Below the pieces are notes generated by a model. That model saw only the letters and a list, made by a program, of their open reading frames with translations. It was not told the origin of the DNA and searched no databases. This document shows, piece after piece, positions 25,715 through 32,763 of a DNA stretch of 64,000 bases (positions within the stretch are counted from its first letter, which is position 1; every line of letters begins with the position of its first letter). Where the stretch lies: positions 9,824-73,823 of the forward strand of contig JBOEFW010000068.1 in the NCBI GenBank assembly GCA_050633105.1, given 5' to 3'. The DNA is from Aureispira sp050633105 (lineage in GTDB: Bacteria > Bacteroidota > Bacteroidia > Chitinophagales > Saprospiraceae). Both the position numbers and the translations under genes were made by a program.

Positions 25715-25888
25715 ATGAAAAAATTAATGATGGTAGCTGGGTTATTCGCGTTTTATAAAATGACCCAAAAAGAAGAGGAAACGCCACCGCCTACAACGGT
25801 TGCTCATTTAGATGTAGTTGTCACGCCTATTGCATTGTCTCCAAAAGATAACGTAACGGTTGCAACAGATCCACTAATTAATAATTAA
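25715..25888 (+). CDS. 57-residue single-helix membrane protein
   Basis: The frame from ATG 25715 to TAA 25888 encodes MKKLMMVAGLFAFYKM, a membrane helix, then a Glu/Pro-rich and Thr/Val-rich tail. It belongs to the run of short proteins with an N-terminal helix followed by a polar domain in this module. Spacing to both neighbours is tight (7 and 27 bp), supporting it as real. Confidence 0.6.
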   Translation: MKKLMMVAGLFAFYKMTQKEEETPPPTTVAHLDVVVTPIALSPKDNVTVATDPLINN

Positions 25889-25915
25889 AGGGCTTCAATT
25901 TCTCAATAAAAAGGA

Positions 25916-26644
25916 ATGAATCAAACAACTATAAAATTAGATCCACCACCAAAAAGCAAACCGCTTGGATATTGGGTTGGTAAGTTTAATACTTACAATG
26001 CGGCGGCCACTAATAAAGATCAACGTTTACGGGCTATCGCTAAGCTCTGGGAAGATTGGCTGAGCGAGGAGCACAAGTTTAAAGATGCTGTAAACAATGC
26101 GTTTTCCCTTTTTTTCTATGTAACAAATTATGTACCTGATAGGAATATACCAGAGGCGGCAACATTAGGGCAACCAGGTACTAGGATTATTCATTGGAAC
26201 GATTCGCCTATTTATGACACAGTTAGTAATTATTGGGCGGGTTTAATTGATTGGACGTGTATAGATTGGGTGAATTATCATAAAGCATTAAAAGCGCATT
26301 ATAACGATCAGGACAAAGCCAATATGATTTGGGAGACTAACTGGCACGATCCAGATAATGCCTGTGGTTTAGTTATTTGCCCTGATACGGCCTATTGTCG
26401 GTACAATTGCGGTTTTGTAAAATACTTTGCAAGTCAGGGAATTGATATAGGTAATGTTTTATCAAACGCTAAATGTGATTTATCTAATGTGGTTACAAAT
26501 GTAACCTCTACTGTTTCTAATGTTACGGGGGCTATCAAAACAACAAGCAGCGTTTTTAGTACGATTATACCCGTCGCAAGCGTAGGGTATTTTCTTTGGT
26601 GGGGCTATGATAAATTCAAAAACAACAGAACGGATGAAAAGTAA
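25916..26644 (+). CDS. Trp/Cys-rich protein with C-terminal membrane helix
   Basis: 242 residues. The N-terminal ~150 residues are rich in Trp, Tyr and Asn; a Cys cluster follows (CGLVICPDTAYCRYNCG, about 150-166) and a Thr/Ser/Val stretch; the final helix (IPVASVGYFLWWGYDKF) is followed by basic residues. The topology, C-terminal anchor with an outer globular domain, suits a spike or vertex protein. No family recognised. Its stop overlaps the next start. Confidence 0.55.
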   Translation: MNQTTIKLDPPPKSKPLGYWVGKFNTYNAAATNKDQRLRAIAKLWEDWLSEEHKFKDAVNNAFSLFFYVTNYVPDRNIPEAATLGQPGTRIIHWNDSPIYDTVSNYWAGLIDWTCIDWVNYHKALKAHYNDQDKANMIWETNWHDPDNACGLVICPDTAYCRYNCGFVKYFASQGIDIGNVLSNAKCDLSNVVTNVTSTVSNVTGAIKTTSSVFSTIIPVASVGYFLWWGYDKFKNNRTDEK

Positions 26645-27110
26645 CGATTTAATGAAAATGGGTGCGGTCTTAGGTATTGGTTGGCTCTTGTTTGGACCAG
26701 GAGCAGCGCCACAAGAACAAGAAAACTATTTTAAACTTAAAGACGGGCGTATCATTGCCGAATCAAAAATGCCAGGAGAAGGATATGTAAAATTTGGGGG
26801 CAAATGGGTTTTAGCTTCGGATTTGGCTCTAGCTGCTGGACAAGCTGGAGTAACTGATACAACAGCAATCAACCCCACTACGCAAAAAGGCTGGCAAATT
26901 CTTAACATACTGTTACAGGCAGGCTCTACACTATCAGCAAGTATTATTAACAACACAACACAAGCTAAAAAGGATTTGATTACCCAAATTCAGCTTAAAT
27001 ACATGGTATCTCAAAGCCCCAGTTATAATGCGAACTTTACCCATACTATAGCCCAATTGAACACTTATCCTTTAAAACAATTAAAGGAAATTTTAGAAAA
27101 CGGTAAATAG
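26634..27110 (+). CDS. N-terminally membrane-anchored protein
   Basis: 158 residues from the ATG at 26634, which overlaps the previous stop by 11 bp; an ATG at 26607 is in frame but deep inside the upstream gene. The N-terminal helix is MKMGAVLGIGWLLFGPGAA, followed by a short beta hairpin (YFKLKDGRIIAES) and a helical remainder. It matches the general pattern of the module: one helix, then a small soluble domain. Confidence 0.6.
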   Translation: MKSNDLMKMGAVLGIGWLLFGPGAAPQEQENYFKLKDGRIIAESKMPGEGYVKFGGKWVLASDLALAAGQAGVTDTTAINPTTQKGWQILNILLQAGSTLSASIINNTTQAKKDLITQIQLKYMVSQSPSYNANFTHTIAQLNTYPLKQLKEILENGK

Positions 27111-27115
27111 ATTTT

Positions 27116-27748
27116 ATGGTTATGAACAACAGACGTAAAAAAAACGGCCTTTTATTAGGAGCATTACTGATAGGAGGGGGACTGTACGCAATGAATGAAC
27201 CCTCTGAGAATGGAAGTGATCCTAATTTAATTACTCCACCTTCTGCCAATTGGGAAAAAGATATTCCTAAGTTTGGAGACTATCCAGAGGGGCATATCAA
27301 AGAATCTTTCATTGGCTCTGATCTAACGCGTACTTTGTCGAACGGGAATAATGCGGGTAATATCGCACAGTTTCGCACAAATGGAAATGTTATTAACCCT
27401 AATGATCCTTGGAAAGGTTCTGTATCCTGGCAATATAATACCGATGGTAGATTTGTACAGTTCATTTCCTTTGCTTGGGGGTTGAGGGCTTCTATTCTCT
27501 TATTAAAAAACTACATTGATAGAGATGGGCGGGATACTATCACTAAAATTATACAATATTGGGATTTAGGGAATCCTAATTATATCAATCATTTAGTAAC
27601 TAATACAGGTTTTCAAGCGAACCAGACACTCCAAGCAGATAAAGCCACTTTAAAAAATATCATAAGGTATATTGTTGTTATGGAGCACGGCTGGAGTAAT
27701 GATTTAGTGACCGACAAACGATTTGAAACGGCCTATAATCTTTTATAA
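27116..27748 (+). CDS. Membrane-anchored 'structural protein P5'-like cell-wall protein
   Basis: 210 residues. A membrane helix (about residues 11-25, GLLLGALLIGGGLYAM) precedes a domain with the pattern of phage structural protein P5/muramidase-like proteins: NAGNIAQF, W-K-G, DGRFVQFISFAWGLRA, LLKNYI, DTITKIIQYW and NYINHLV. In the family this domain binds or cleaves peptidoglycan and is often virion-associated. A catalytic Glu cannot be assigned. It probably helps the genome cross the cell wall at entry or exit. Confidence 0.72.
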   Translation: MVMNNRRKKNGLLLGALLIGGGLYAMNEPSENGSDPNLITPPSANWEKDIPKFGDYPEGHIKESFIGSDLTRTLSNGNNAGNIAQFRTNGNVINPNDPWKGSVSWQYNTDGRFVQFISFAWGLRASILLLKNYIDRDGRDTITKIIQYWDLGNPNYINHLVTNTGFQANQTLQADKATLKNIIRYIVVMEHGWSNDLVTDKRFETAYNLL

Positions 27749-27757
27749 ATAGATGTT

Positions 27758-28105
27758 ATGGATAAATTTTATTTATTGGTATTGATCGTAGCTGCTTTGC
27801 AAAGTCTTTCAATATTAGGGGGATTTATTTTTTTAATTGTTAAAAAAGTAACCACATCGGGTAGCAATGTTATAACGCGTCAAGAAGTTATCGGAATTGT
27901 TAAAGAGATTTTACCTAAAGACGAAATTATTACTATTATTGACAAAGGGCAAAATAAGGCTACAAGTCATCTTATTGATACTTTTAATCGTTTACTAGTA
28001 GAAATGGAAGAAAGACTAAATTCTAAGCTTAGAAACGATATAGAAGCCACTAGGGGGGAGTTTTTGCAAGAGCTGGCGAAATTAGAGGAAAAAGTTTCAA
28101 GATAA
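27758..28105 (+). CDS. Membrane helix plus coiled-coil protein
   Basis: 115 residues. Residues 5-29 form one membrane helix (LVLIVAALQSLSILGGFIFLIV); residues ~60-113 are a charged coiled coil (LLVEMEERLNSKLRNDIEA...). The layout resembles small phage membrane stalk or spanin-like proteins, without a lipobox. It is the last gene before a new promoter. Confidence 0.55.
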   Translation: MDKFYLLVLIVAALQSLSILGGFIFLIVKKVTTSGSNVITRQEVIGIVKEILPKDEIITIIDKGQNKATSHLIDTFNRLLVEMEERLNSKLRNDIEATRGEFLQELAKLEEKVSR

Positions 28106-28106
28106 A

Positions 28107-28137
28107 TTTGTCACTCTCTTATTCTTTTGTATATTTG
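28107..28137 (+). promoter_or_regulatory. Strong Bacteroidota-type promoter
   Basis: TTTG at 28107-28110, 19 bp, then TATATTTG at 28130-28137: a full match to TTTG-N19-TAnnTTTG. Transcription would start near 28145, before the palindrome at 28201 and the genes at 28262 and 28612. Confidence 0.75.
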
Positions 28138-28200
28138 AAAGGCAAAACGAATTAAATATCAACAATATTGCTACAAAAAAATGCATTCTTAGTTTAATAA

Positions 28201-28242
28201 AACAAAAGGATTGTAGGTGGNNCCACCTACAATCCTTTTGTT
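28201..28242. repeat. Perfect 20-bp palindrome around a 2-base N run
   Basis: AACAAAAGGATTGTAGGTGG, then NN at 28221-28222, then its exact reverse complement, followed by a run of T residues. As written it is a strong terminator-like hairpin located between a strong promoter and the next gene. The N bases show that sequencing or assembly failed here, so real sequence may be missing and the perfect symmetry may partly be an assembly product. Confidence 0.7.
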
Positions 28243-28261
28243 TTTTTTATATCCTATTGTT

Positions 28262-28579
28262 ATGAATAGATTAGTGTTATTCTTAGGGTTTATTGCTTTT
28301 GTTTGCATTGGAGCAACACTTGATAAGAGCAATAATTTAGCTGAGGTGAATGAAATGCAGGGAATAAAAATTTTTACTGATTCGCGGCCAGTGGCAGAGT
28401 ATAAATATATTGGAACGGTAAAAATTACTATGGGGTTTATCAGTCCTCAATATGAACCTGTTAGAGATGTATTAATAAAGAAAGCGAAAAAAAAATACGG
28501 AAATAACTTTGATGGCCTTATATTAGAATTGCGTGATGGAGGTACAGACAAAGCCGATGTTATAAAATTTGAAGATTAA
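28262..28579 (+). CDS. Small exported protein
   Basis: 105 residues from the ATG at 28262; the frame continues upstream only through the N run. The N-terminus is a signal peptide (LVLFLGFIAFVCIGATL, with a Cys at residue 15 that could serve as a lipobox). The rest is a small alpha/beta domain ending acidic. No family recognised. Expressed from the promoter at 28107, separately from the virion module, so possibly a lysogenic gene. Confidence 0.55.
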   Translation: MNRLVLFLGFIAFVCIGATLDKSNNLAEVNEMQGIKIFTDSRPVAEYKYIGTVKITMGFISPQYEPVRDVLIKKAKKKYGNNFDGLILELRDGGTDKADVIKFED

Positions 28580-28611
28580 CAGAGCTATCATCTTCTAAAA
28601 ACTATAAAATA

Positions 28612-29172
28612 ATGTTAGGAAAAATTGCATTAGCCACAGGGATATTTCTCTTAACTAAGAATCAAAAACCAAGTATAGGCCAGATTCATAGTAAAGGTGG
28701 AAAAAATCGGCAGCAATGTAGAAATGGTTTTTTTTCTGATTCTTTTGGTAGTGGTACTTGTTCTCATAATGGAGGTGTAGGAGCTGGAGGAAATACAGTT
28801 GTTCAAAAGAAGAAAAAAACAAGAGAAAAAAACAATACCAGTTGTGCTCTTGTCATTAAAAAATTCCCTGATAATGCACATTCATTTAATGACAAGGAGT
28901 GTGCGTTGTATGCGAAAGAGTTAAAGAAAAAAACAGGAGGGCTAAGTATTTGGGATTTACAAAGAAATGATAGGAGTTTGTATTTTGAAACTGCTATTGA
29001 TAATGTAGATCAATTAGAAGACCTACATAATTCTTTGGTAGACCACGGAGCTAAGAAATTAAGAATTACGTTCGACCAACCGAATCGAAAATCTTTGAAA
29101 AATGCTTATTTAGAAGTAGAAACAAAGCACGATCATTATGATAGTTTGACTAAATACTTAGAAGAGCTTTAA
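28612..29172 (+). CDS. Membrane-anchored protein with DUF3761-like motif
   Basis: 186 residues. An N-terminal helix (KIALATGIFLLTKNQ) is followed by CRNGFFSDSFGSGTCSHNGG (about residues 38-57), the hallmark spacing of the DUF3761 family, a basic linker (KKKKTREK), and a C-terminal alpha/beta domain of about 110 residues. The helix resembles those of the virion membrane proteins upstream. Function unknown. It is the last + strand gene of the element. Confidence 0.55.
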   Translation: MLGKIALATGIFLLTKNQKPSIGQIHSKGGKNRQQCRNGFFSDSFGSGTCSHNGGVGAGGNTVVQKKKKTREKNNTSCALVIKKFPDNAHSFNDKECALYAKELKKKTGGLSIWDLQRNDRSLYFETAIDNVDQLEDLHNSLVDHGAKKLRITFDQPNRKSLKNAYLEVETKHDHYDSLTKYLEEL

Positions 29173-29224
29173 ATTTAAATTAGGAGGGGGCTTTAACGCT
29201 CTAATTTTTATTATAAAAAATTCT

Positions 29225-29252
29225 ATTGGTCATAAGATAAGTTATAGGCAAA
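29225..29252 (-). other. Candidate right attachment site (dif-like)
   Basis: ATTGGTCATAA-GATAAG-TTATAGGCAAA. The centre GATAAG equals that of the left site. The first arm matches the dif XerD arm at 8 of 11 positions; the second matches the XerC arm (TTATGCGCACC) at 7 of 11. This complements the left site, which has a perfect XerD arm and a poor XerC arm, as expected for attL/attR hybrids. Confidence 0.42.
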
Positions 29253-29283
29253 ATGAAAAACCTAATCAATTGACCAGTAATTC

Positions 29284-29328
29284 AAAAACCCCTCTCGTGC
29301 TATTTTCAGCAATTCCGAGAGGGGTTTT
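29284..29328. terminator. Terminator between the two elements
   Basis: AAAACCCCTCTCG pairs with CGAGAGGGGTTTT around an 18-base loop, with a short A tract before and T tract after. It separates the + strand block from the convergent - strand genes and can act in both directions. Confidence 0.85.
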
Positions 29329-29409
29329 CTTGTGGGCGAATCTGTGACATGGTTGCTTGGGCTTGAAAAAGCTCTTAAAAGCATCCTAGGTCATTTACTT
29401 AGTCAACCT

Positions 29410-29715
29410 TTACCGAGCATCATTATCCGCAAGCGCGTCTCTAAGGAGTCTGAAAATTGCCTTAATAACTTTATTGGGATTCAACCCTCCGTTAGTCATT
29501 AGTTCAATTGTTCCAACGTCTACGCCTTGACTTTCGGAATACTCAACACCAAGCTTTATATGGCAATTGATTCCTTTGTTTTGAACGTAAGCCGCTGCGG
29601 TGTTTTTGATCATTCCTCCTTCTTCTCCGTATTTAAACTTGATCACAGTGATGTCTCCTGCTTCTTCTGAAGTAATAAGCGCGCCTTCTAGGCCGTTTTC
29701 GACAACTATTTCCAT
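29410..29715 (-). CDS. Small hypothetical protein (trypsin-co-occurring-like)
   Basis: 101 residues, an alpha/beta fold with strands GALITSEEAGDITVIKFKYG and VGTIELMTNGG and a C-terminal helix KVIKAIFRLLRDAL. The layout resembles small 'trypco2'-type accessory domains, but that is a weak resemblance. Last gene of the - strand block. Confidence 0.5.
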   Translation of the reverse strand: MEIVVENGLEGALITSEEAGDITVIKFKYGEEGGMIKNTAAAYVQNKGINCHIKLGVEYSESQGVDVGTIELMTNGGLNPNKVIKAIFRLLRDALADNDAR

Positions 29716-29782
29716 GGTAATAATTTAAGTGCAGCACCAATATTGGTGCGCACGAATATACACAAAAGACATTAGTGGCGCA

Positions 29783-29995
29783 CTAGTAACTTACATAGTT
29801 GTTGTCGTGAAATTCCTTTCCTTCTAGTTCTCTTAACGGCGCGATCAACTGCTGCGGAAAGTCTAAAAAATAATCCGCCTTACTTGGTAGTATGTTAACA
29901 GAAATCTCTATCACTCCAAGTAAGATAATGACCTTGAATAAGTCAAAAATTCTTGTCCAGCTTATGGACTCGTGTGGTAAGTGTGGTATTGTCAT
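29783..29995 (-). CDS. Small membrane protein
   Basis: 70 residues with one hydrophobic helix at about residues 15-35 (IFDLFKVIILLGVIEISVNIL) and a soluble tail. Adjacent to another small membrane protein; the pair may be holin-like or superinfection-related. No family recognised. Confidence 0.45.
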   Translation of the reverse strand: MTIPHLPHESISWTRIFDLFKVIILLGVIEISVNILPSKADYFLDFPQQLIAPLRELEGKEFHDNNYVSY

Positions 29996-30019
29996 TGTCT
30001 TGCTGTGTTGGGCCCTAAA

Positions 30020-30316
30020 TTATTGGGACGTATTCAGGGCATCTATTTTTGATTCTATTAATTTTAGGCGTTCTTTTATTTCCTTCTGGCCTTCTTTTAA
30101 ATCCTTGGCCAGATCATTGGTCTGCAAGTCTACTGCTAGGTTTTTGCTGGCCGAAGACATAGAGGTTTTGTGATTCCTGTTTATAGTATCCGCTATGTAA
30201 TTCCATACTATTGCGAATATCTTATAGGCGGTCACGCAGGTGAATAGCACTATTCCTATCATTAGAATGGCGCTAAAGAAATACCCTCCAAATAATATGT
30301 CGGTTGATTCTAGCAT
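30020..30316 (-). CDS. Membrane helix plus coiled-coil protein
   Basis: 98 residues. An N-terminal hydrophobic region (about residues 8-40, YFFSAILMIGIVLFTCVTAYK) precedes a coiled coil (LAKDLKEGQKEIKERLKLIE). The organisation resembles phage lysis-cassette proteins such as holins or spanins, but without a diagnostic motif. Confidence 0.5.
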   Translation of the reverse strand: MLESTDILFGGYFFSAILMIGIVLFTCVTAYKIFAIVWNYIADTINRNHKTSMSSASKNLAVDLQTNDLAKDLKEGQKEIKERLKLIESKIDALNTSQ

Positions 30317-30491
30317 CTTGTTGGTTGAAATATTTATCCTCGTCGTTGTACTAATTTAACCATAAAAGTTAATCTTTGTAACTTATTTAGTTGCTTTTAT
30401 GGCTTTTTGTTAAAAATTAGAACTTTTTTGGTTATTTTTATAGTGATAACAGGAGGTTCTTTTGTGGGAAAAAGAATCTAATAATTGCATT

Positions 30492-30527
30492 CAAGGTAGA
30501 CAATCGGGGGATCGTCTACCTTTTTTT
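30492..30527. terminator. Hairpin with T tract at the end of the late operon
   Basis: AGGTAGAC pairs with GTCTACCT around a 12-base loop. The T8 tract lies on the + strand side, so it ends + strand transcription; for the - strand operon it has an A tract before the stem. The 210-bp gap 30317-30526 has no gene. Confidence 0.6.
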
Positions 30528-32083
30528 TAGTAAATAGGCTTAATTTGACACTCAAACTCTGTCCCTATCAATTGCCCCGTAGTCGTATCCATTGCTAAAG
30601 TCACTTCATGGATTTCAGTATCTGGCAAAGTAATAGATATGCTTCCTGATAAAAAACTAGTTGTTGGAGTTATTCCAGAAAGGGTTGCTATTACGTTGCC
30701 ATCTAAGTAGATCTTAGGGGGATTCCCAATAACAACACCTCCTGCTAGTGGATATCCTCCAGATCCTGTTTGTCTGTCGTATTTCCAAAAGAAAGTAAAT
30801 ACCCTAGCTGTGCTTGACGCAATAACCTGAGGAGTGTGAGTAATAGGATTACTTTCATTTACGCTAAAAGTGAAATTGTCATTGTCATAAGTAGCCCTTT
30901 TCCACGTAAAAAAGTACTCTCCTGTTGTTAGTGCTCTGCCATCATAAAAATACTCGTCAACCCCAGCTGTCCCTATAGAATACCTACTAAAGGTTGGATT
31001 TGTTTCCACTCTAATAAAGCTACTGTATATCTTGTCTGCGGCAGAACCAACTGGCTGGTATGGCACTCTGTAAGATTGCATCTCCATAAGAGTGTTCGCT
31101 GAAACAGGATTGCCTATCGTCACAACACTAGACTCTCCCGTGGTGGCGGAATAAACGCCCGCACTGCTAAATCCACCCCAAACAGAATAGACAAAAGGTA
31201 AATGCAATGGAGCAACATCTCCTCGGGTTGTTCTTAGATTAAAGGTTAACTCAACACTCTTTGCATTTGCTTCGTCGCTTAAGAAATCATTATCTTCAGC
31301 AAATCGCCGTTTGTCAAAATTAAACGTTTGATTGTTTCCTATTTCGTCCGTCGGTCTAAAATATCGCCACATACTAACCCCTCCTTGCCAATTGGTGCCG
31401 TCGGACAGCAGACTTCCAATTTTGCCCTGAAATAAGCCAATCGTACGCGAAGTGCCGTTCTGTCTCGTTGCTATCACTTCTATCCTTATCTTTGAATTTC
31501 CGTGTAAATTCTGGTATATCTGCGTTGCAAAAAAGTGCCCTGCATACCCTCCTGTAAATGGCGCTGTCGCTCCGTTTGGCCCTGTATTTATTAGGCCATC
31601 TCCCGTGGTATCCCATCCAATTGTTTCCGTCGTAACAAATCGAATATCACCCCCTGTTGGCCGTCGCACTGGATAGCGTTGGAAGGATATTTCTATTTTT
31701 GAATTCAATTGCAGTGCATCTCCTTGGTCATCGAAGTCTACATTTCTTATAATGTATTCATCTAACACAAGGCCGTTTTCGTCCAATTTTTGCAATTCAA
31801 TATTATCGTACATATCAATAGATTGCAATGATGCAACTATTGACTGTGCACATACAACGGATATTACAAAGCGTTCTGTCTGAACTGTGTTGTATCTGTT
31901 TGGCCTGTCGTAAGAATCTAGATACTCTTCTACCTCTATTTCAGGAGTGCTTCTATACTCTCGTCCATCTAGGTACAACTCTACTTTATGGCCGCCGCCC
32001 CAATAAGCATTACAGGAGAAGTTTCCCGTTGTATCATAATCGTTATAGGCTATTATCCTAGTATTGTACTTTTTGTAAGACAT
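30527..32083 (-). CDS. Large beta-rich virion protein (tail or receptor-binding candidate)
   Basis: 518 residues with no signal peptide, rich in Tyr, Asn, Thr and Gly and almost free of long helices, typical of tail fibre or adhesin-type proteins. It is the last gene of the late operon and lies after a terminator hairpin, so it may be expressed at a lower level or from its own promoter. No domain recognised. Confidence 0.5.
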   Translation of the reverse strand: MSYKKYNTRIIAYNDYDTTGNFSCNAYWGGGHKVELYLDGREYRSTPEIEVEEYLDSYDRPNRYNTVQTERFVISVVCAQSIVASLQSIDMYDNIELQKLDENGLVLDEYIIRNVDFDDQGDALQLNSKIEISFQRYPVRRPTGGDIRFVTTETIGWDTTGDGLINTGPNGATAPFTGGYAGHFFATQIYQNLHGNSKIRIEVIATRQNGTSRTIGLFQGKIGSLLSDGTNWQGGVSMWRYFRPTDEIGNNQTFNFDKRRFAEDNDFLSDEANAKSVELTFNLRTTRGDVAPLHLPFVYSVWGGFSSAGVYSATTGESSVVTIGNPVSANTLMEMQSYRVPYQPVGSAADKIYSSFIRVETNPTFSRYSIGTAGVDEYFYDGRALTTGEYFFTWKRATYDNDNFTFSVNESNPITHTPQVIASSTARVFTFFWKYDRQTGSGGYPLAGGVVIGNPPKIYLDGNVIATLSGITPTTSFLSGSISITLPDTEIHEVTLAMDTTTGQLIGTEFECQIKPIY

Positions 32084-32093
32084 AAGGTATATG

Positions 32094-32132
32094 ATAAAAA
32101 AAAGCCTGCGCCCAGGGAGGCAACAGGCTTTT
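32094..32132 (-). terminator. Terminator after the tail-tube candidate
   Basis: On the - strand, AAAAGCCTG pairs with CAGGCTTTT around a 17-base loop and is followed by further T residues. It lies between the 32157 gene and the 30527 gene and would reduce transcription into the latter. Confidence 0.75.
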
Positions 32133-32156
32133 GTAAAAATGAAGGAAGACGTTTCT

Positions 32157-32744
32157 TTACATTTGAGCTGCCGTAGGAAGAGGGCTATCTTCTCTATCTG
32201 GAGCTGTTTTTGCTTCCCATGTAAAAGTTACAAGTATTTTTTGGAAGCTATCTTCTTCATGTGGAAACTGAACTACTATTTTTTTAGGATTGATTGCATT
32301 TGCACCACCAAAAACATGAGAGGAAGGGGTCGTATAATAAAACTTCGGACGGAAACTACCACACTTGACAGCCCTCCAATAATCTCTCATTTCCTTAGAG
32401 GTGATAGGCATCGTAAAAGGAAGCGTATAAATGCTATCTGTGCTAGATTCTACGCCCGCAGCAAGCTCGAAAGTATCTCCTTCTTCATCTGTGACACTTC
32501 CCTTGCCAATAAAACGCTTAAGCTGAACCCCAGTAGCATCGGCGTTATTAATATCCCAATCAGTAAGAGTCATTGAAGCTGACCAGTTTACAGGAGTACC
32601 TAGTACTGGATCTAATAGGATAATCGTATCAACTGTTGAATCATCGGCCTTTGGAAAGCATCCATCTTGGTTAGCGCCAGCCCCTTGCAGTAATCCTGTT
32701 CCACAGTTGTTGTTGCTACAATCGATTGCAAAAATATTGCTCAT
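32157..32744 (-). CDS. Candidate major tail (tube) protein
   Basis: 195 residues. Length, beta-rich character and position after the capsid gene suit a tail tube protein: the stretch VNWSASMTLTDWDINNADATG and later KILVTFTWEA follow the pattern of tube beta sandwiches. The N-terminus is Cys-rich (CSNNNCGTG). No diagnostic motif, so the call rests on size, composition and context. Confidence 0.4.
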   Translation of the reverse strand: MSNIFAIDCSNNNCGTGLLQGAGANQDGCFPKADDSTVDTIILLDPVLGTPVNWSASMTLTDWDINNADATGVQLKRFIGKGSVTDEEGDTFELAAGVESSTDSIYTLPFTMPITSKEMRDYWRAVKCGSFRPKFYYTTPSSHVFGGANAINPKKIVVQFPHEEDSFQKILVTFTWEAKTAPDREDSPLPTAAQM

Positions 32745-32763
32745 AACTTCTTATTTTTAAGCC

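Noticed and set aside
25708..25758. ATG at 25708 as an alternative small gene
   Set aside because: It gives only 16 codons; the overlapping frame from 25715 gives a 57-residue protein with a membrane helix.
28217..28261. N-terminal extension of the exported protein at 28262
   Set aside because: It would begin inside the N run and be translated through the palindrome; the ATG at 28262 starts directly with a signal peptide.
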